From assembly GCA_019637695.1 (NCBI GenBank), contig JAHBVG010000010.1, forward strand, positions 43,666 through 107,665: 64,000 bases of DNA, given 5' to 3'. Of this stretch, positions 54,574-62,864 are shown piece after piece; within the stretch, counting starts at the first letter, position 1, and each line of letters begins with the position of its first letter. The notes beneath the pieces are model-generated. The model had not been told where the DNA came from. It saw only the letters and a list, made by a program, of their open reading frames with translations, and searched no databases. A program made the translations under genes and the position numbers. This DNA is from Caldilineaceae bacterium. Lineage in GTDB: Bacteria; Chloroflexota; Anaerolineae; Caldilineales; Caldilineaceae.

Positions 54574-55740
54574 TTATTGACTTCCCCGCGGACGTTCGCC
54601 TACGGTGAGCGACACTGTCTGGCTGCGTCCATTGCGCAAGATGCCAAGCTGGACCGTCTGGCCCGGCTCTGTGGCGGTGATCAGATACCCGATCAGATCC
54701 TCAAAGCTGCGTACTTCCAGCCCATCTATGGCGTTGATAATATCCCCCGTGCGGATGCCGGCCTGGCGCGCTGGCGTCCCCGCAATCTCCGACACATAGA
54801 CGCCCAGCGTATTGGCGGGGATGTTCCGCTGTGCGGCGAGTTGAGGCGTGATCGTGCCGCCAGCAATGCCCAGGAAGGGATAGCGGAAGTAGCCTTCTTC
54901 GATGAGGGCAGGCACCACACGCCGCACAATGCTCACCGGAATGGCAAAACCGACGCCCGAATTGGCGCGCACCTCAGAGCGGATGGCGAAGTTGACGCCG
55001 ACCACCTCGCCGTTGATGTCTACCAGCGGGCCGCCCGAATTCCCTGGGTTGATGGCAGCGTCAGTCTGGATCACGTCGGGCAACGAGTAGCGCGTGCCGC
55101 TCATTGTGCCATCCCCCACCGAAAAGCTGCGCCCAATCGCGCTGATGATCCCGGTCGTCATTGTGCCCGCCAATCCAAAGGGGCTGCCAAAGGCCAGGGT
55201 GTAGTAGCCGACCGGCGGCACACTTTCGGCCAGCGAAAGTGGCTGCAATTCCACATTCGCCGGTGGATCAACCCGCAACACGGCCAGGTCCGCCTGTGGG
55301 TCGGCGGCAATCAACTCCGCGTCGGCCCAATATCCATTCGAGAAATAGACAATGATGGCGCTGGCATTTTCCACAACATGGTTGTTGGTAACAATGTGGC
55401 CCTCGTCATCCCAAACCCAGCCGCTGCCCTGTCCTTCCGCTGGCATGCCGGGAACCATGAACCCCGAACTGGCCGTCGAGATCTGCGTCACCTGAATGTT
55501 GACCACCGAAGGCGAAATCCGCCGGTAGAGATCAGCCAGTAGATCTTGAGAGAGCATACCCGGCGTGGTCGGCTGCGCCGCCACACTCGAACGGGCTACT
55601 TCCTGGTTGGTCAGCGTCTGAACTGCATTCAGCGGGCGAGCCGGCGCCCAGGTGAAACTCCCCACGGCAAGCACAACAACTGCTGTCAAAGTTCCTAAGA
55701 TGAGCAGCCCAAGCAATAAACGTTTGATTGCGCTCTGCAT
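54574..55740 (-). CDS. htrA: HtrA/DegP-type serine protease with one PDZ domain
   Basis: 388 residues, with AAGGAG before the ATG. An N-terminal membrane anchor (LLLGLLILGTLTAVVVLAVG) places the protease outside the membrane. The catalytic triad is visible: His in TNNHVV (near 121), Asp in DPQADLAVL (near 147), Ser in GNSGGPL (near 237). A single PDZ domain follows (YPFLGIAGGTI ... GDIINAIDGLEVRSFEDLIGYL). It degrades or chaperones misfolded envelope proteins. No regulatory genes are next to it. Confidence 0.94.
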   Translation of the reverse strand: MQSAIKRLLLGLLILGTLTAVVVLAVGSFTWAPARPLNAVQTLTNQEVARSSVAAQPTTPGMLSQDLLADLYRRISPSVVNIQVTQISTASSGFMVPGMPAEGQGSGWVWDDEGHIVTNNHVVENASAIIVYFSNGYWADAELIAADPQADLAVLRVDPPANVELQPLSLAESVPPVGYYTLAFGSPFGLAGTMTTGIISAIGRSFSVGDGTMSGTRYSLPDVIQTDAAINPGNSGGPLVDINGEVVGVNFAIRSEVRANSGVGFAIPVSIVRRVVPALIEEGYFRYPFLGIAGGTITPQLAAQRNIPANTLGVYVSEIAGTPARQAGIRTGDIINAIDGLEVRSFEDLIGYLITATEPGQTVQLGILRNGRSQTVSLTVGERPRGSQ

Positions 55741-55879
55741 AAAAGCTCCTTGTTCTGTGAAGCGATGGTTCCTCTGCGTCCCAATTATCCCCGATCCATC
55801 TCTATTCTACTGTAATACTTGCACATAGTTTCAGCACAGTATTGGGTTTTGGTTAACATTGCTTAACAGAACGTAACGA

Positions 55880-57742
55880 CTAATCTCCCTCTACCGCCTG
55901 CACTTCTGGCTTCAGAAGATCGGCGTGAAGATTGGCGTCAATATAGGCCAGGCTCTGGTGGCGGAAATAGGTGTTGTAGAGTTCGGCGTAATGGCCGCCC
56001 TGTCCCATCAGCCCATCGTGATCCCCCTCCTCGATGATCTCCCCTTTGCGCAGGACGAGAATGCGATCGGCGGCGCGGATGGTGGAGAGGCGATGGGCGA
56101 TGATGATCGCGGTGCGGTCGCGCAGCACCTCCTCTAATCCCTCTTGAATTTGCGCCTCGGTCAGCGGATCGATGCTGGCTGTCGCTTCGTCGAGGATGAC
56201 AATGGCCGGGTTCTGCAAGAGGACGCGCGCCAGCGCCACCAACTGGCGCTGGCCCATGGAGATGCCGCGCCCCTGCTCGCTGATCGGCGTCTCCAGGCCC
56301 TGGGGCAGCGCACTGACCCAATCACCGCCGCCCACGCGCCGCGCCACCCTCTCCACCTCAGCGTTGCTGGCCGCCGGGTTGCCATAGCGGATGTTGTCGG
56401 CCACCGTCCCCGAAAAGAGGAAGGGCGTCTGCGGCACGATCCCCAGCCAGCGGCGATACTCTTTGAGATCGAGGGTGCGGATGTCCTGCCCGTCGATGAG
56501 TAACCGTCCCCCCTGAAATTCATAAAAGCGCGCCACCAGCTTGCCCAGGCTCGACTTCCCCGCGCCGGTGTGACCGACCAGCGCAATGGTCTGCCCGGCG
56601 GGGATGACCAGGCTGAAGTTCCGTAGCACCGTCTCCTTTTCGTTGTAGCTGAAATTCATCCGCTCGAACTCAATGCGCCCTTTGAGCGCGGGGACCGGCT
56701 GGCTGTCGCTCTGCACCACCCGTGCCTCAGCGTCGATGAGGGCGAAAACGCGTTCACTCGCCGACAGCCCCAACTGGAACTGGCTCCAAAAGGAAGCGAT
56801 GCTGGTGAGCGGAAACCAGAAGAGGTTGATGCTCTCGATAAAGAGGAACCAGGCCCCCGCCGATACCGCGCCGGCCAGCACGCTGACCCCGCCAAAATAG
56901 AGGATGAGCGCGGTGCCGATCCCCGCCACAGTGCCCAGCACCGGAAAGATGGCGCTGAAGACGATCCCCTGCCGCCAGCTCAGTCGATACGAGAGGGCAT
57001 TCACCCGCTCAAACTCTTCGTAGATGGTCTGCTCCTGGCGGAAGTTCTTGGCGATGGCGATGCCGGAGATCGACTCCTGAATATTGGCGTTGACCTGGGC
57101 GATCACCCGTCGCGCCTGTTGGGTAGTGTGGCGGGCCAGGCGGCGGAAGCCCAACGCGATCAGCACGATCACCGGCGCGATGGTGAGGGCGATCAGGGCC
57201 AGGCGCACGTTGATAAAGACGAGGATCGCCACCACAATGGTCACTTGTAGCACCTGGCTGATCAGGTTGAGCGTCAGCGTCACCACGCTGGAGAAGTCCT
57301 GTGTGTCCGAGGTGACGCGGCTGACGATCTTGCCCGACGAGAACTCATCGTAAAAGGACATGTCGCGCGCCAGCACGGCGTCAAAGGCGTCCTTGCGCAG
57401 ATCGAGGACGACGCTGCCCACCGTGCGCGCGGTGTAGCGCTGGCGCACAAAGTTGAAGCTCCACGACAGCGCGCCGGAGAGCAGGATCGCCAAAATCAGC
57501 CACCAACTGCGCCCCCAGAGTTCCGCGCTCAAATCATCCGCCGTGGTCAATATGTTCAAGCCGGTGGCGATCAACACCGGCAAGGCCGCGTCCATGGCCG
57601 AGTTCAGCACAATCATTCCCCCCACCGTTACCATCTGGCGGCGATAGGGTCGAAAATAGCGATAGATCCGCCCCAGCAACTCCCGATCCGAATAGGAGCG
57701 GTCATACGCCTCGGCGTCAAGGCCATCCATGATGAAGCCCAT
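55880..57742 (-). CDS. ABC exporter half-transporter, consensus Walker B but degenerate signature
   Basis: 620 residues from ATG 57742, with GAGGAG seven bases upstream. Six-helix type-IV exporter membrane domain, then the ATPase: Walker A GHTGAGKSS near 390, signature ISMGQRQL near 497 (instead of LSGGQ), Walker B ILDEATASID near 514 with the catalytic Glu, and an AHRLSTIRAAD switch. Paired with the half-transporter encoded upstream (57880-59679), which has the complementary defects. The two would form a heterodimer with one active ATP site, as in TM287/288 or BmrCD. The substrate (drug, lipid or peptide) is unknown. Confidence 0.92.
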   Translation of the reverse strand: MGFIMDGLDAEAYDRSYSDRELLGRIYRYFRPYRRQMVTVGGMIVLNSAMDAALPVLIATGLNILTTADDLSAELWGRSWWLILAILLSGALSWSFNFVRQRYTARTVGSVVLDLRKDAFDAVLARDMSFYDEFSSGKIVSRVTSDTQDFSSVVTLTLNLISQVLQVTIVVAILVFINVRLALIALTIAPVIVLIALGFRRLARHTTQQARRVIAQVNANIQESISGIAIAKNFRQEQTIYEEFERVNALSYRLSWRQGIVFSAIFPVLGTVAGIGTALILYFGGVSVLAGAVSAGAWFLFIESINLFWFPLTSIASFWSQFQLGLSASERVFALIDAEARVVQSDSQPVPALKGRIEFERMNFSYNEKETVLRNFSLVIPAGQTIALVGHTGAGKSSLGKLVARFYEFQGGRLLIDGQDIRTLDLKEYRRWLGIVPQTPFLFSGTVADNIRYGNPAASNAEVERVARRVGGGDWVSALPQGLETPISEQGRGISMGQRQLVALARVLLQNPAIVILDEATASIDPLTEAQIQEGLEEVLRDRTAIIIAHRLSTIRAADRILVLRKGEIIEEGDHDGLMGQGGHYAELYNTYFRHQSLAYIDANLHADLLKPEVQAVEGD

Positions 57743-57790
57743 TGTCAATCTCCTCGTGTTGGGTAATAGTCTGTGGGCGGGTGGTTTAGT

Positions 57791-57884
57791 GAGTCAGGAG
57801 TAATGAGTAAGGCTTAGTTGACGAAACCCGCTTCCAATTGGCGAATGATTCTGTCAACCTACTCATTACTCATCACTCATTACA
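57791..57884. repeat. Paired ACTCATT heptamer repeats (foldback)
   Basis: Left arm GAGTCAG/GAGTAAT/GAGTAAG (57791-57812), right arm ACTCATT/ACTCATC/ACTCATT (57860-57884), with inner GTTGAC / GTCAAC. The right arm contains the TAA stop of the upstream ABC gene (57880-57882). Confidence 0.8.
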
Positions 57885-59679
57885 CATATCGCGCAAAGAT
57901 CCGCTGATAGATGGCGCACCGGCCCATTAACTCTTCGTGTGTGCCCTGGTCCACGATCTCGTTCTGTTGCAAGACGAGGATGCGGTCTGCGCGGCGGATC
58001 TGGGCCAGACGATGGGTGATGAGCAGCGTAGTGCGCCCTTCCATCACCTTGTTGATGGCGCGCTGGATCTTGTCCTCGGTGGCGCTGTCGATGGCGCTGG
58101 TGGAATCGTCGAGGATCAGAATGCGCGGATCGGTGAGCAGGGCGCGGGCGATGGCAATGCGCTGGCGCTGTCCGCCCGAAAGCGTCACCCCGCGCTCGCC
58201 GATCTCGGTCTCGTAGCCGTCGCGGAAGCTCTCAATGAATTCGTGAGCCTGGGCCGCTTTGGCTGCTTCCTCAATCGCGGCGCGGTCGATCTGCTGCGAT
58301 ATGCCAAAGGCGATGTTCTGGGCAATCGTGCGCGAAAAGAGAAAGACCTCCTGCTCGATGGTCGAGATCTGCGAGCGCAACGACTCCAACTGCCAATCGC
58401 GCACATCCACCCCGTCGATGAGGATGCGCCCTTCGTCCACATCATAGGTGCGGTTGACCAGTTTGGTGAGCATACTCTTGCCCGAACCGGTCTGGCCGAC
58501 GATGGCGATCACCTGGCCGGGCGCGGCGCGAAAGGAGACGTTGTTCAAGATCGGCCTCACCCCCTCGGCATTATTGCCCATGCGGAAGGTGACATTCTCG
58601 AAAACGATCTCCCCGCCTATGGGCGCGGCGTAGCCGGCCAGATTCTCGTCCAGTTCGGTCTCCTCACCTATCAGCTCCAAAATACGCTCTGCGCCGGAGA
58701 GACCCAACTGTACCAGCGAAAAGGTGAAGATGGAGATGAAGGCGGGGAAGCGCAGCACCCCCACCAATCCCATATAGGCCACCACCTGCCCCACGCTGAG
58801 ATCCCCTTGCGAAAAGAGGATCAGGGCGTGGACAAACGCGCCTGTATAGGCAAAGCCGAGCAGCAGCAGGGGCAGGTACCGGGCCTGGATCTCTCCCTCG
58901 CGCACAAAATAGTTGCGGTATTGGGTGGCGTTCTCAATGAACTTCTGCCGTTCCTGGCTCTCCTGCGCCATCGCCTTCACCACCTCGATGCCGGAGATGG
59001 TCTCGTTCAGCCCAGCGTTGAGGATGCCAAAGCGGGCGCGCTGCATCCCCGCCACGGGGTTGAGCTGGTTCATGTAGCGGCGCAGGGCGAAGACAAAGAC
59101 GATCACAAAGAGGCCGGGCGAGAGCAGAAGGCGCAGGTCGATAAAGGAGATGAAGACCAGCGGCGCGATGATCCCCATCAACGACTCGGTGATCAGGGCC
59201 ACGCCGGGGTTCATCATCGGGTTGAGCTGGCGCACATCGTTGCTGGCGCGCGCCATAATATCGCCTACCCGCTGCCGGTTGTGGAAGGTCTGGCTCTTGC
59301 CCAGCAGGCTGATATAGAGTTCCTCGCGGGCGTCCCGTTCCAGCCGCTGGCCCAACGTCTCCACCGAGAAGGAGTTGGTCAGATCGATGACCCCGCGCAG
59401 GAGGACGATCCCCAGCACGGTCAGAGCGATCCAGAGCAGGCGTTGGGCGCTGGCGTCGGGGCGCAGTACCTCGTCGAAGGCCAGGCCGATCATGCGCGGC
59501 ACTGCCGAAAAGAGGACATTGGTCAGCAGCGCTGCGGTGACGAAGAGCGCCAGCAGGCCCTTATAGCGAAAGAGATGGGAGAGAATCCAGCGGATTGGGT
59601 CCGTGCGGTTGTAGGTGTACTCCTCGGCAACACTGAACTCACGTTTGGGGGGGAATGCGTTGAGCGCGTCGACAGCCAA
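57880..59679 (-). CDS. ABC exporter half-transporter, consensus signature but Asp in place of catalytic Glu
   Basis: 599 residues from TTG 59679, eight bases after AGGAGGG. Exporter membrane domain of six helices, then the ATPase: Walker A GQTGSGKSM near 394, consensus signature LSGGQRQRIAIARALL near 500, and Walker B LILDDSTSAID near 521, where the usual catalytic Glu is Asp. With the downstream half-transporter it should form one catalytic site (partner Walker B plus this LSGGQ) and one degenerate site. Translation may be moderated by the TTG start. It is the first gene of the pair. Confidence 0.92.
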   Translation of the reverse strand: MAVDALNAFPPKREFSVAEEYTYNRTDPIRWILSHLFRYKGLLALFVTAALLTNVLFSAVPRMIGLAFDEVLRPDASAQRLLWIALTVLGIVLLRGVIDLTNSFSVETLGQRLERDAREELYISLLGKSQTFHNRQRVGDIMARASNDVRQLNPMMNPGVALITESLMGIIAPLVFISFIDLRLLLSPGLFVIVFVFALRRYMNQLNPVAGMQRARFGILNAGLNETISGIEVVKAMAQESQERQKFIENATQYRNYFVREGEIQARYLPLLLLGFAYTGAFVHALILFSQGDLSVGQVVAYMGLVGVLRFPAFISIFTFSLVQLGLSGAERILELIGEETELDENLAGYAAPIGGEIVFENVTFRMGNNAEGVRPILNNVSFRAAPGQVIAIVGQTGSGKSMLTKLVNRTYDVDEGRILIDGVDVRDWQLESLRSQISTIEQEVFLFSRTIAQNIAFGISQQIDRAAIEEAAKAAQAHEFIESFRDGYETEIGERGVTLSGGQRQRIAIARALLTDPRILILDDSTSAIDSATEDKIQRAINKVMEGRTTLLITHRLAQIRRADRILVLQQNEIVDQGTHEELMGRCAIYQRIFARYV

Positions 59680-59852
59680 GAGCCAGCCCTCCTGTGGATG
59701 ATGGGAACAAATGTTCGGAGGGCAAGTATACTACGAACGGGGAGTTTTGTACAACTGCACCAAAAGCTGACACAAAAGAATGTAGAGCGGACTGGTAGCC
59801 CGCTGTCTATTTGACCATATGCAATGAGATAGAAAGAATTGAAGATTTTTTC

Positions 59853-60368
59853 TTACGCATGTCGCTCAATTTCTTTCGACAAAACTTCCTTGAGTTTCGC
59901 CACTATTTTCTTGGGGTCTGATATGATCTGCGTCGTCCCATGTTCATATGGTCCATATACAACCCTAACCTCAACACTATCATTGACTAAGGGAATGATG
60001 ACCACTTGTGTCCCCGTCGTGTGATTAGAAAACGGCCACCACGATCTGCAGAAATACTTCGTACCTTGATGATCTGCATGGTGTTGAAAGCCTTCGCTAT
60101 ATAGTGCTTGTGGATCTCTATCCTGTGTTATGTAAGTAGTATGAACAAGATGAAATCCATCTGATGGTCCAGATACAGGAAAACCTGCTGTAGCAAGTTG
60201 ATCCATAAGCTCTTGAACAATAGGCGCATACCTTTCAATGATCTTTACCGCTCGTTGTTGGGTAGTTAAAGCAGCTTGTCGACGCGCTGCTTCTTCGTTT
60301 TCCAACTTAACTTTCTGCTGCTCTTTTGCTGCCTTGCCTCGTGAAAGTGAGTCTTGAATCCATTTCAT
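59853..60368 (-). CDS. Hypothetical protein
   Basis: 171 residues, with AAAGGGAAC before the ATG. The N-terminal 50 residues are charged and probably a helix or coiled coil (GKAAKEQQKVKLENEEAARRQAA). The C-terminal part looks like a small beta domain (TQVVIIPLVNDSVEVRVVYG). No family recognised, no signal peptide. It is more AT-rich than the neighbouring ABC genes. Four copies of a short repeat lie just upstream (60408-60568). Confidence 0.6.
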   Translation of the reverse strand: MKWIQDSLSRGKAAKEQQKVKLENEEAARRQAALTTQQRAVKIIERYAPIVQELMDQLATAGFPVSGPSDGFHLVHTTYITQDRDPQALYSEGFQHHADHQGTKYFCRSWWPFSNHTTGTQVVIIPLVNDSVEVRVVYGPYEHGTTQIISDPKKIVAKLKEVLSKEIERHA

Positions 60369-60407
60369 ATGATGTTCCCTTTACTGGATTAACGATTAGC
60401 TGTCGTA

Positions 60408-60568
60408 CATCAGCACATCGTAGCGGTTTTAGCGAGTAAACCATCAGCACATCGTAGCGTTCACTTTGCTGTTCGTGGCAGACTCCAGGCAAAACGATGA
60501 TTTATGAAACGATGTGCTGATGGTTCTTTCGCCGCTAGACTTGAGAAATCGCGCTACGATGTGCTGAT
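60408..60568. repeat. Four copies of ATCAGCACATCGT in two-plus-two inverted order
   Basis: CATCAGCACATCGTAGCG occurs at 60408-60425 and 60442-60459; the reverse complement occurs at 60509-60522 (14 bases) and 60552-60568 (17 bases). Spacing is 34, then 43 bases in the second pair. It lies between two minus-strand genes and could be a foldback repeat or binding-site array upstream of the hypothetical gene. Confidence 0.85.
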
Positions 60569-60595
60569 AGGCGACAATTAGCAAATAAACGGTAA

Positions 60596-60958
60596 CTACT
60601 GATCGCTGGATTGATGGTAAATATCTTTGGCGCGACGAGTGGTTGCGCGCAATTCTTGCTCAACCAATTCCTCTAGTTCGGCCATTTCTTCCGGCGCAAG
60701 ATCGTGACCGTGTGCTCTGCTTGCCTCTAACCGTACCATGAGTTCGGCAAGCCGCGCCTGTTGCTCTTCCCCAAAGAAGCGATCCGCTTTGAACTTTTGC
60801 AGGATCACCACTGTTCCCGAATCCGCTGGCAGCGCATCCTCTAGCGCGTCGAGAGCAGCGCCCAGCGTAGTCCCTTCAGCATGGTGCTGTCGATAGACCG
60901 CTCGATACTGCAGCCGCCCTTGCGGAGATCGTTCCTGCAAAAGTTGGATCGTTGTCAT
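60596..60958 (-). CDS. Hypothetical protein
   Basis: 120 residues, with GAGGG before the ATG. The first half could be an alpha/beta fold (LLQERSPQGRLQYRAVYRQH, VVILQKFKADRFFG); the second half is a charged helix (LAPEEMAELEELVEQELRATTRRAK). I do not recognise a family. It sits among small accessory genes and fragments, next to a toxin-antitoxin remnant, but shows no toxin or antitoxin motif. Confidence 0.6.
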   Translation of the reverse strand: MTTIQLLQERSPQGRLQYRAVYRQHHAEGTTLGAALDALEDALPADSGTVVILQKFKADRFFGEEQQARLAELMVRLEASRAHGHDLAPEEMAELEELVEQELRATTRRAKDIYHQSSDQ

Positions 60959-61061
60959 CGTTCCCTCATCTCGCGACGGTATACCTCACCCTGATCTGCA
61001 TCATACCACATTTCTGTATAGGATGGTTGATAATTTTTCGCTTTTAGGCGACAATCTGTTC

Positions 61062-61275
61062 ATGGAACCAAGAGAGCGCATCTTACGAATCTTTGTTGAA
61101 CGAAATGGGAAAGCGCCTTTTGAGATTTGGATGAATACACTGCGCGACAAGCCAACGAAAGCGCGGATATTGACTCGCATTATGCGGTGGAGACAAGAGT
61201 ACCCAGGAACGTGATATTGTCGCTGCCAAGCGATATTGGAAGGAGTTCAGTCAACATGAAGATGATGAGCAGTGA
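61062..61275 (+). pseudogene. RelE/HigB-family toxin with internal deletion and frame change
   Basis: ATG 61062 begins ERILRIFVERNGKAPFEIWM and LRDKPTKARILTRIMR, the start of the 'phage-derived Gp49-like/HigB' toxin group. The frame stops at 61212-61214. In another frame, 61201-61275 encodes TQERDIVAAKRYWKEFSQH, the C-terminal end of the same family. The middle, about 40-50 residues with the catalytic basic residues, is missing. So the toxin is inactive, while the antitoxin gene that overlaps its tail is intact. Confidence 0.8.
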
Positions 61276-61573
61276 ACCTTTTAGTAAAAGCTATGACGAT
61301 TACCTTCAGGCTGAACTTGCCGATCCTGAATTGGCCGCAGCTTATTTGACGGCTGCCGCCGAGGATGGTTCTATCGAACAATTTCTGATTGCATTACGGG
61401 CTGTGGCGGAGGCGCATGGAGGCATCGGCGCTGTGGCAGAGGCTGCCCAACTCAACCGGCAGACTATGTACCGTACGCTTTCTAGCGAGGGAAATCCTAC
61501 CCTATCCACACTCCTGGCGGTGCTGCGTGTAATGAAACTAAATCTGGCTTTTACCCCTGAATCTCGAAATTGA
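61256..61573 (+). CDS. HigA-type addiction-module antitoxin
   Basis: 105 residues from ATG 61256, with AGGAG at 61241-61245; ATG 61262 and 61265 are alternatives. The helix-turn-helix of the 'addiction module antidote' family is clear (GGIGAVAEAAQLNRQTMYRTLS, STLLAVLRVMKLNLAF). Such proteins neutralise the partner toxin and repress the operon. The start overlaps the end of the broken toxin gene, as in an intact operon. With the toxin dead, it may persist as a regulator or as protection against related modules. Confidence 0.85.
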   Translation: MKMMSSEPFSKSYDDYLQAELADPELAAAYLTAAAEDGSIEQFLIALRAVAEAHGGIGAVAEAAQLNRQTMYRTLSSEGNPTLSTLLAVLRVMKLNLAFTPESRN

Positions 61574-61624
61574 CTTTTCCATCAATGCGGCAACTGTTCA
61601 ATGCCGAGCATGTCGGTGAACGGA

Positions 61625-62053
61625 TCACTCTTTTGGCGGATGCAACCCTGCCATTACCCAGACACGGCGTGAGCGCACCAACAATGGACGATTCAACTGG
61701 AGCGCAAGCACAGTGGCGCGTCCAATGGCACTCTGCCCAATGATGCGTTCAAAATCTGTGCTCCAGGCAAAGTGATCGGACCACTGCTGTTGTCGTGGAT
61801 TGAATAGCGGCACAATTTCATCGGTGAGTGGATCAGGCGCAACCACACGGGCACTCTTGTGCTGGTTGCAGAGGGAGCAGGCAAGCCACAGATTGTTCTC
61901 TTCTGTGCGTCCTCCACGTGCCACCGGGATGATGTGGTCAACCTCCATTGGCGCGCCAATGAGTAGCTCAGTGGTCAGGCAGTAACCGCAGCTGCGGTGT
62001 GCCTGCTCGGTAATCCGTTGGCGTAGGGCCTTGGGGATGAAAACTGAACTCAT
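61625..62053 (-). CDS. HNH endonuclease domain protein
   Basis: 142 residues. A complete HNH motif: two-Cys knuckle CGYC, MEVDHIIPVARGG, NNLWLACSLCNQHKSAR. The start overlaps the stop of the upstream gene by four bases (ATGA), so the two are co-translated. The pair RHH-like protein plus HNH protein occurs in several bacterial lineages; its role is not established, but it resembles a toxin-antitoxin or mobile-nuclease unit. Confidence 0.85.
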   Translation of the reverse strand: MSSVFIPKALRQRITEQAHRSCGYCLTTELLIGAPMEVDHIIPVARGGRTEENNLWLACSLCNQHKSARVVAPDPLTDEIVPLFNPRQQQWSDHFAWSTDFERIIGQSAIGRATVLALQLNRPLLVRSRRVWVMAGLHPPKE

Positions 62054-62460
62054 TCTGAGATAAGTGCCGCCACGTCATAGCCGCGCTGCAGAAGGAATGA
62101 CATGGCCTGAGCGCGTAGAAAAATGAACTGTTCCAACTCGGTTGCCAATTCGTCGGCCTGCCGGGATTCTGCCTCGCTCCATGCTCTTTCTTGCCGGCGC
62201 AGATGTAGCGCTTCAAGTTGCGCGAATTTCTGAGGTGGGAACTGTGATTTCGCCATCTGTAGCAGGGTTTTATCATTGGCAGTTGCGAGACGTTCGACTT
62301 CGGCGTTCAATGCAAGATCGATAACCTCATCCGCAGGCAGTGCGCCTGCCACCGTTTCTACCATCTCGATTTCAATCGAGCGGCGCGATTTTTCTGCACG
62401 TCGCTTCAGTCGGTTGTACAAATCCGCTGGTAATTTAACTGTAACAGATTGAAGCTCCAT
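62050..62460 (-). CDS. Ribbon-helix-helix-like protein paired with the HNH nuclease
   Basis: 136 residues from ATG 62460, with GAGGG upstream. The N-terminus (VTVKLPADLYNRLKRRAEKSRRSIEIEMVE) looks like a ribbon-helix-helix DNA-binding domain. The rest is a long charged helical region. It overlaps the HNH gene by four bases. Probably a DNA-binding regulator or antitoxin-like partner of that protein. Confidence 0.7.
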   Translation of the reverse strand: MELQSVTVKLPADLYNRLKRRAEKSRRSIEIEMVETVAGALPADEVIDLALNAEVERLATANDKTLLQMAKSQFPPQKFAQLEALHLRRQERAWSEAESRQADELATELEQFIFLRAQAMSFLLQRGYDVAALISE

Positions 62461-62558
62461 AAATTGACCCTCACCTAATCGGCACACTCAAAGCCTCACT
62501 TGACAAAGGGATCATACCACAGCCTTGTGTACGTGGAATAGAGAGTCAATCCGCCAGA

Positions 62559-62861
62559 CTAACAGATCCTCGGCAACTGCTCGCCGCTGAGCATGTCCAC
62601 GATGCGGGTGGCGCCGATGCTGCTTTTCATGGTGACCAATCCATCGCCCTCTTGCCCGACCGCGCCGATGATGGCGGCGCCCTGCTTCAATTCATGCCCG
62701 CGCAAAATGGAAAGGGCGCGCTCGGCGTCGTGGGCGGCGACGAAAGCGACGAAGCGCCCTTCATTCGCCACGTAGAGCGGATCGAGGCCGAGGATCTCGC
62801 AGGCGCCGCGCACATCCGCACGCACGGGGACGCGCCGCTCGTCGATGGCAATGCGCCGCCC
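62559..62861 (-). pseudogene. hypE: C-terminal fragment of hydrogenase maturation factor HypE
   Basis: About 100 residues matching the HypE C-terminus: [48 protein letters not shown], and the terminal SGEQLPRIC whose last Cys carries the carbamoyl/cyano group. The N-terminal two thirds are absent. The open frame continues to 63536, but that part is antisense to an unrelated fragment, so the junction near 62862 is a recombination breakpoint. No other hydrogenase gene is in the window. Confidence 0.85.
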
Positions 62862-62864
62862 CGA

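Noticed and set aside
57937..59814. 625-residue open frame on the plus strand
   Set aside because: Antisense shadow of the ABC half-transporter gene; composition is shadow-like and the minus-strand frame has full Walker and signature motifs.
60408..60568. Possible CRISPR array
   Set aside because: Only four units, in mixed orientation, with unequal gaps and no cas genes in the window.
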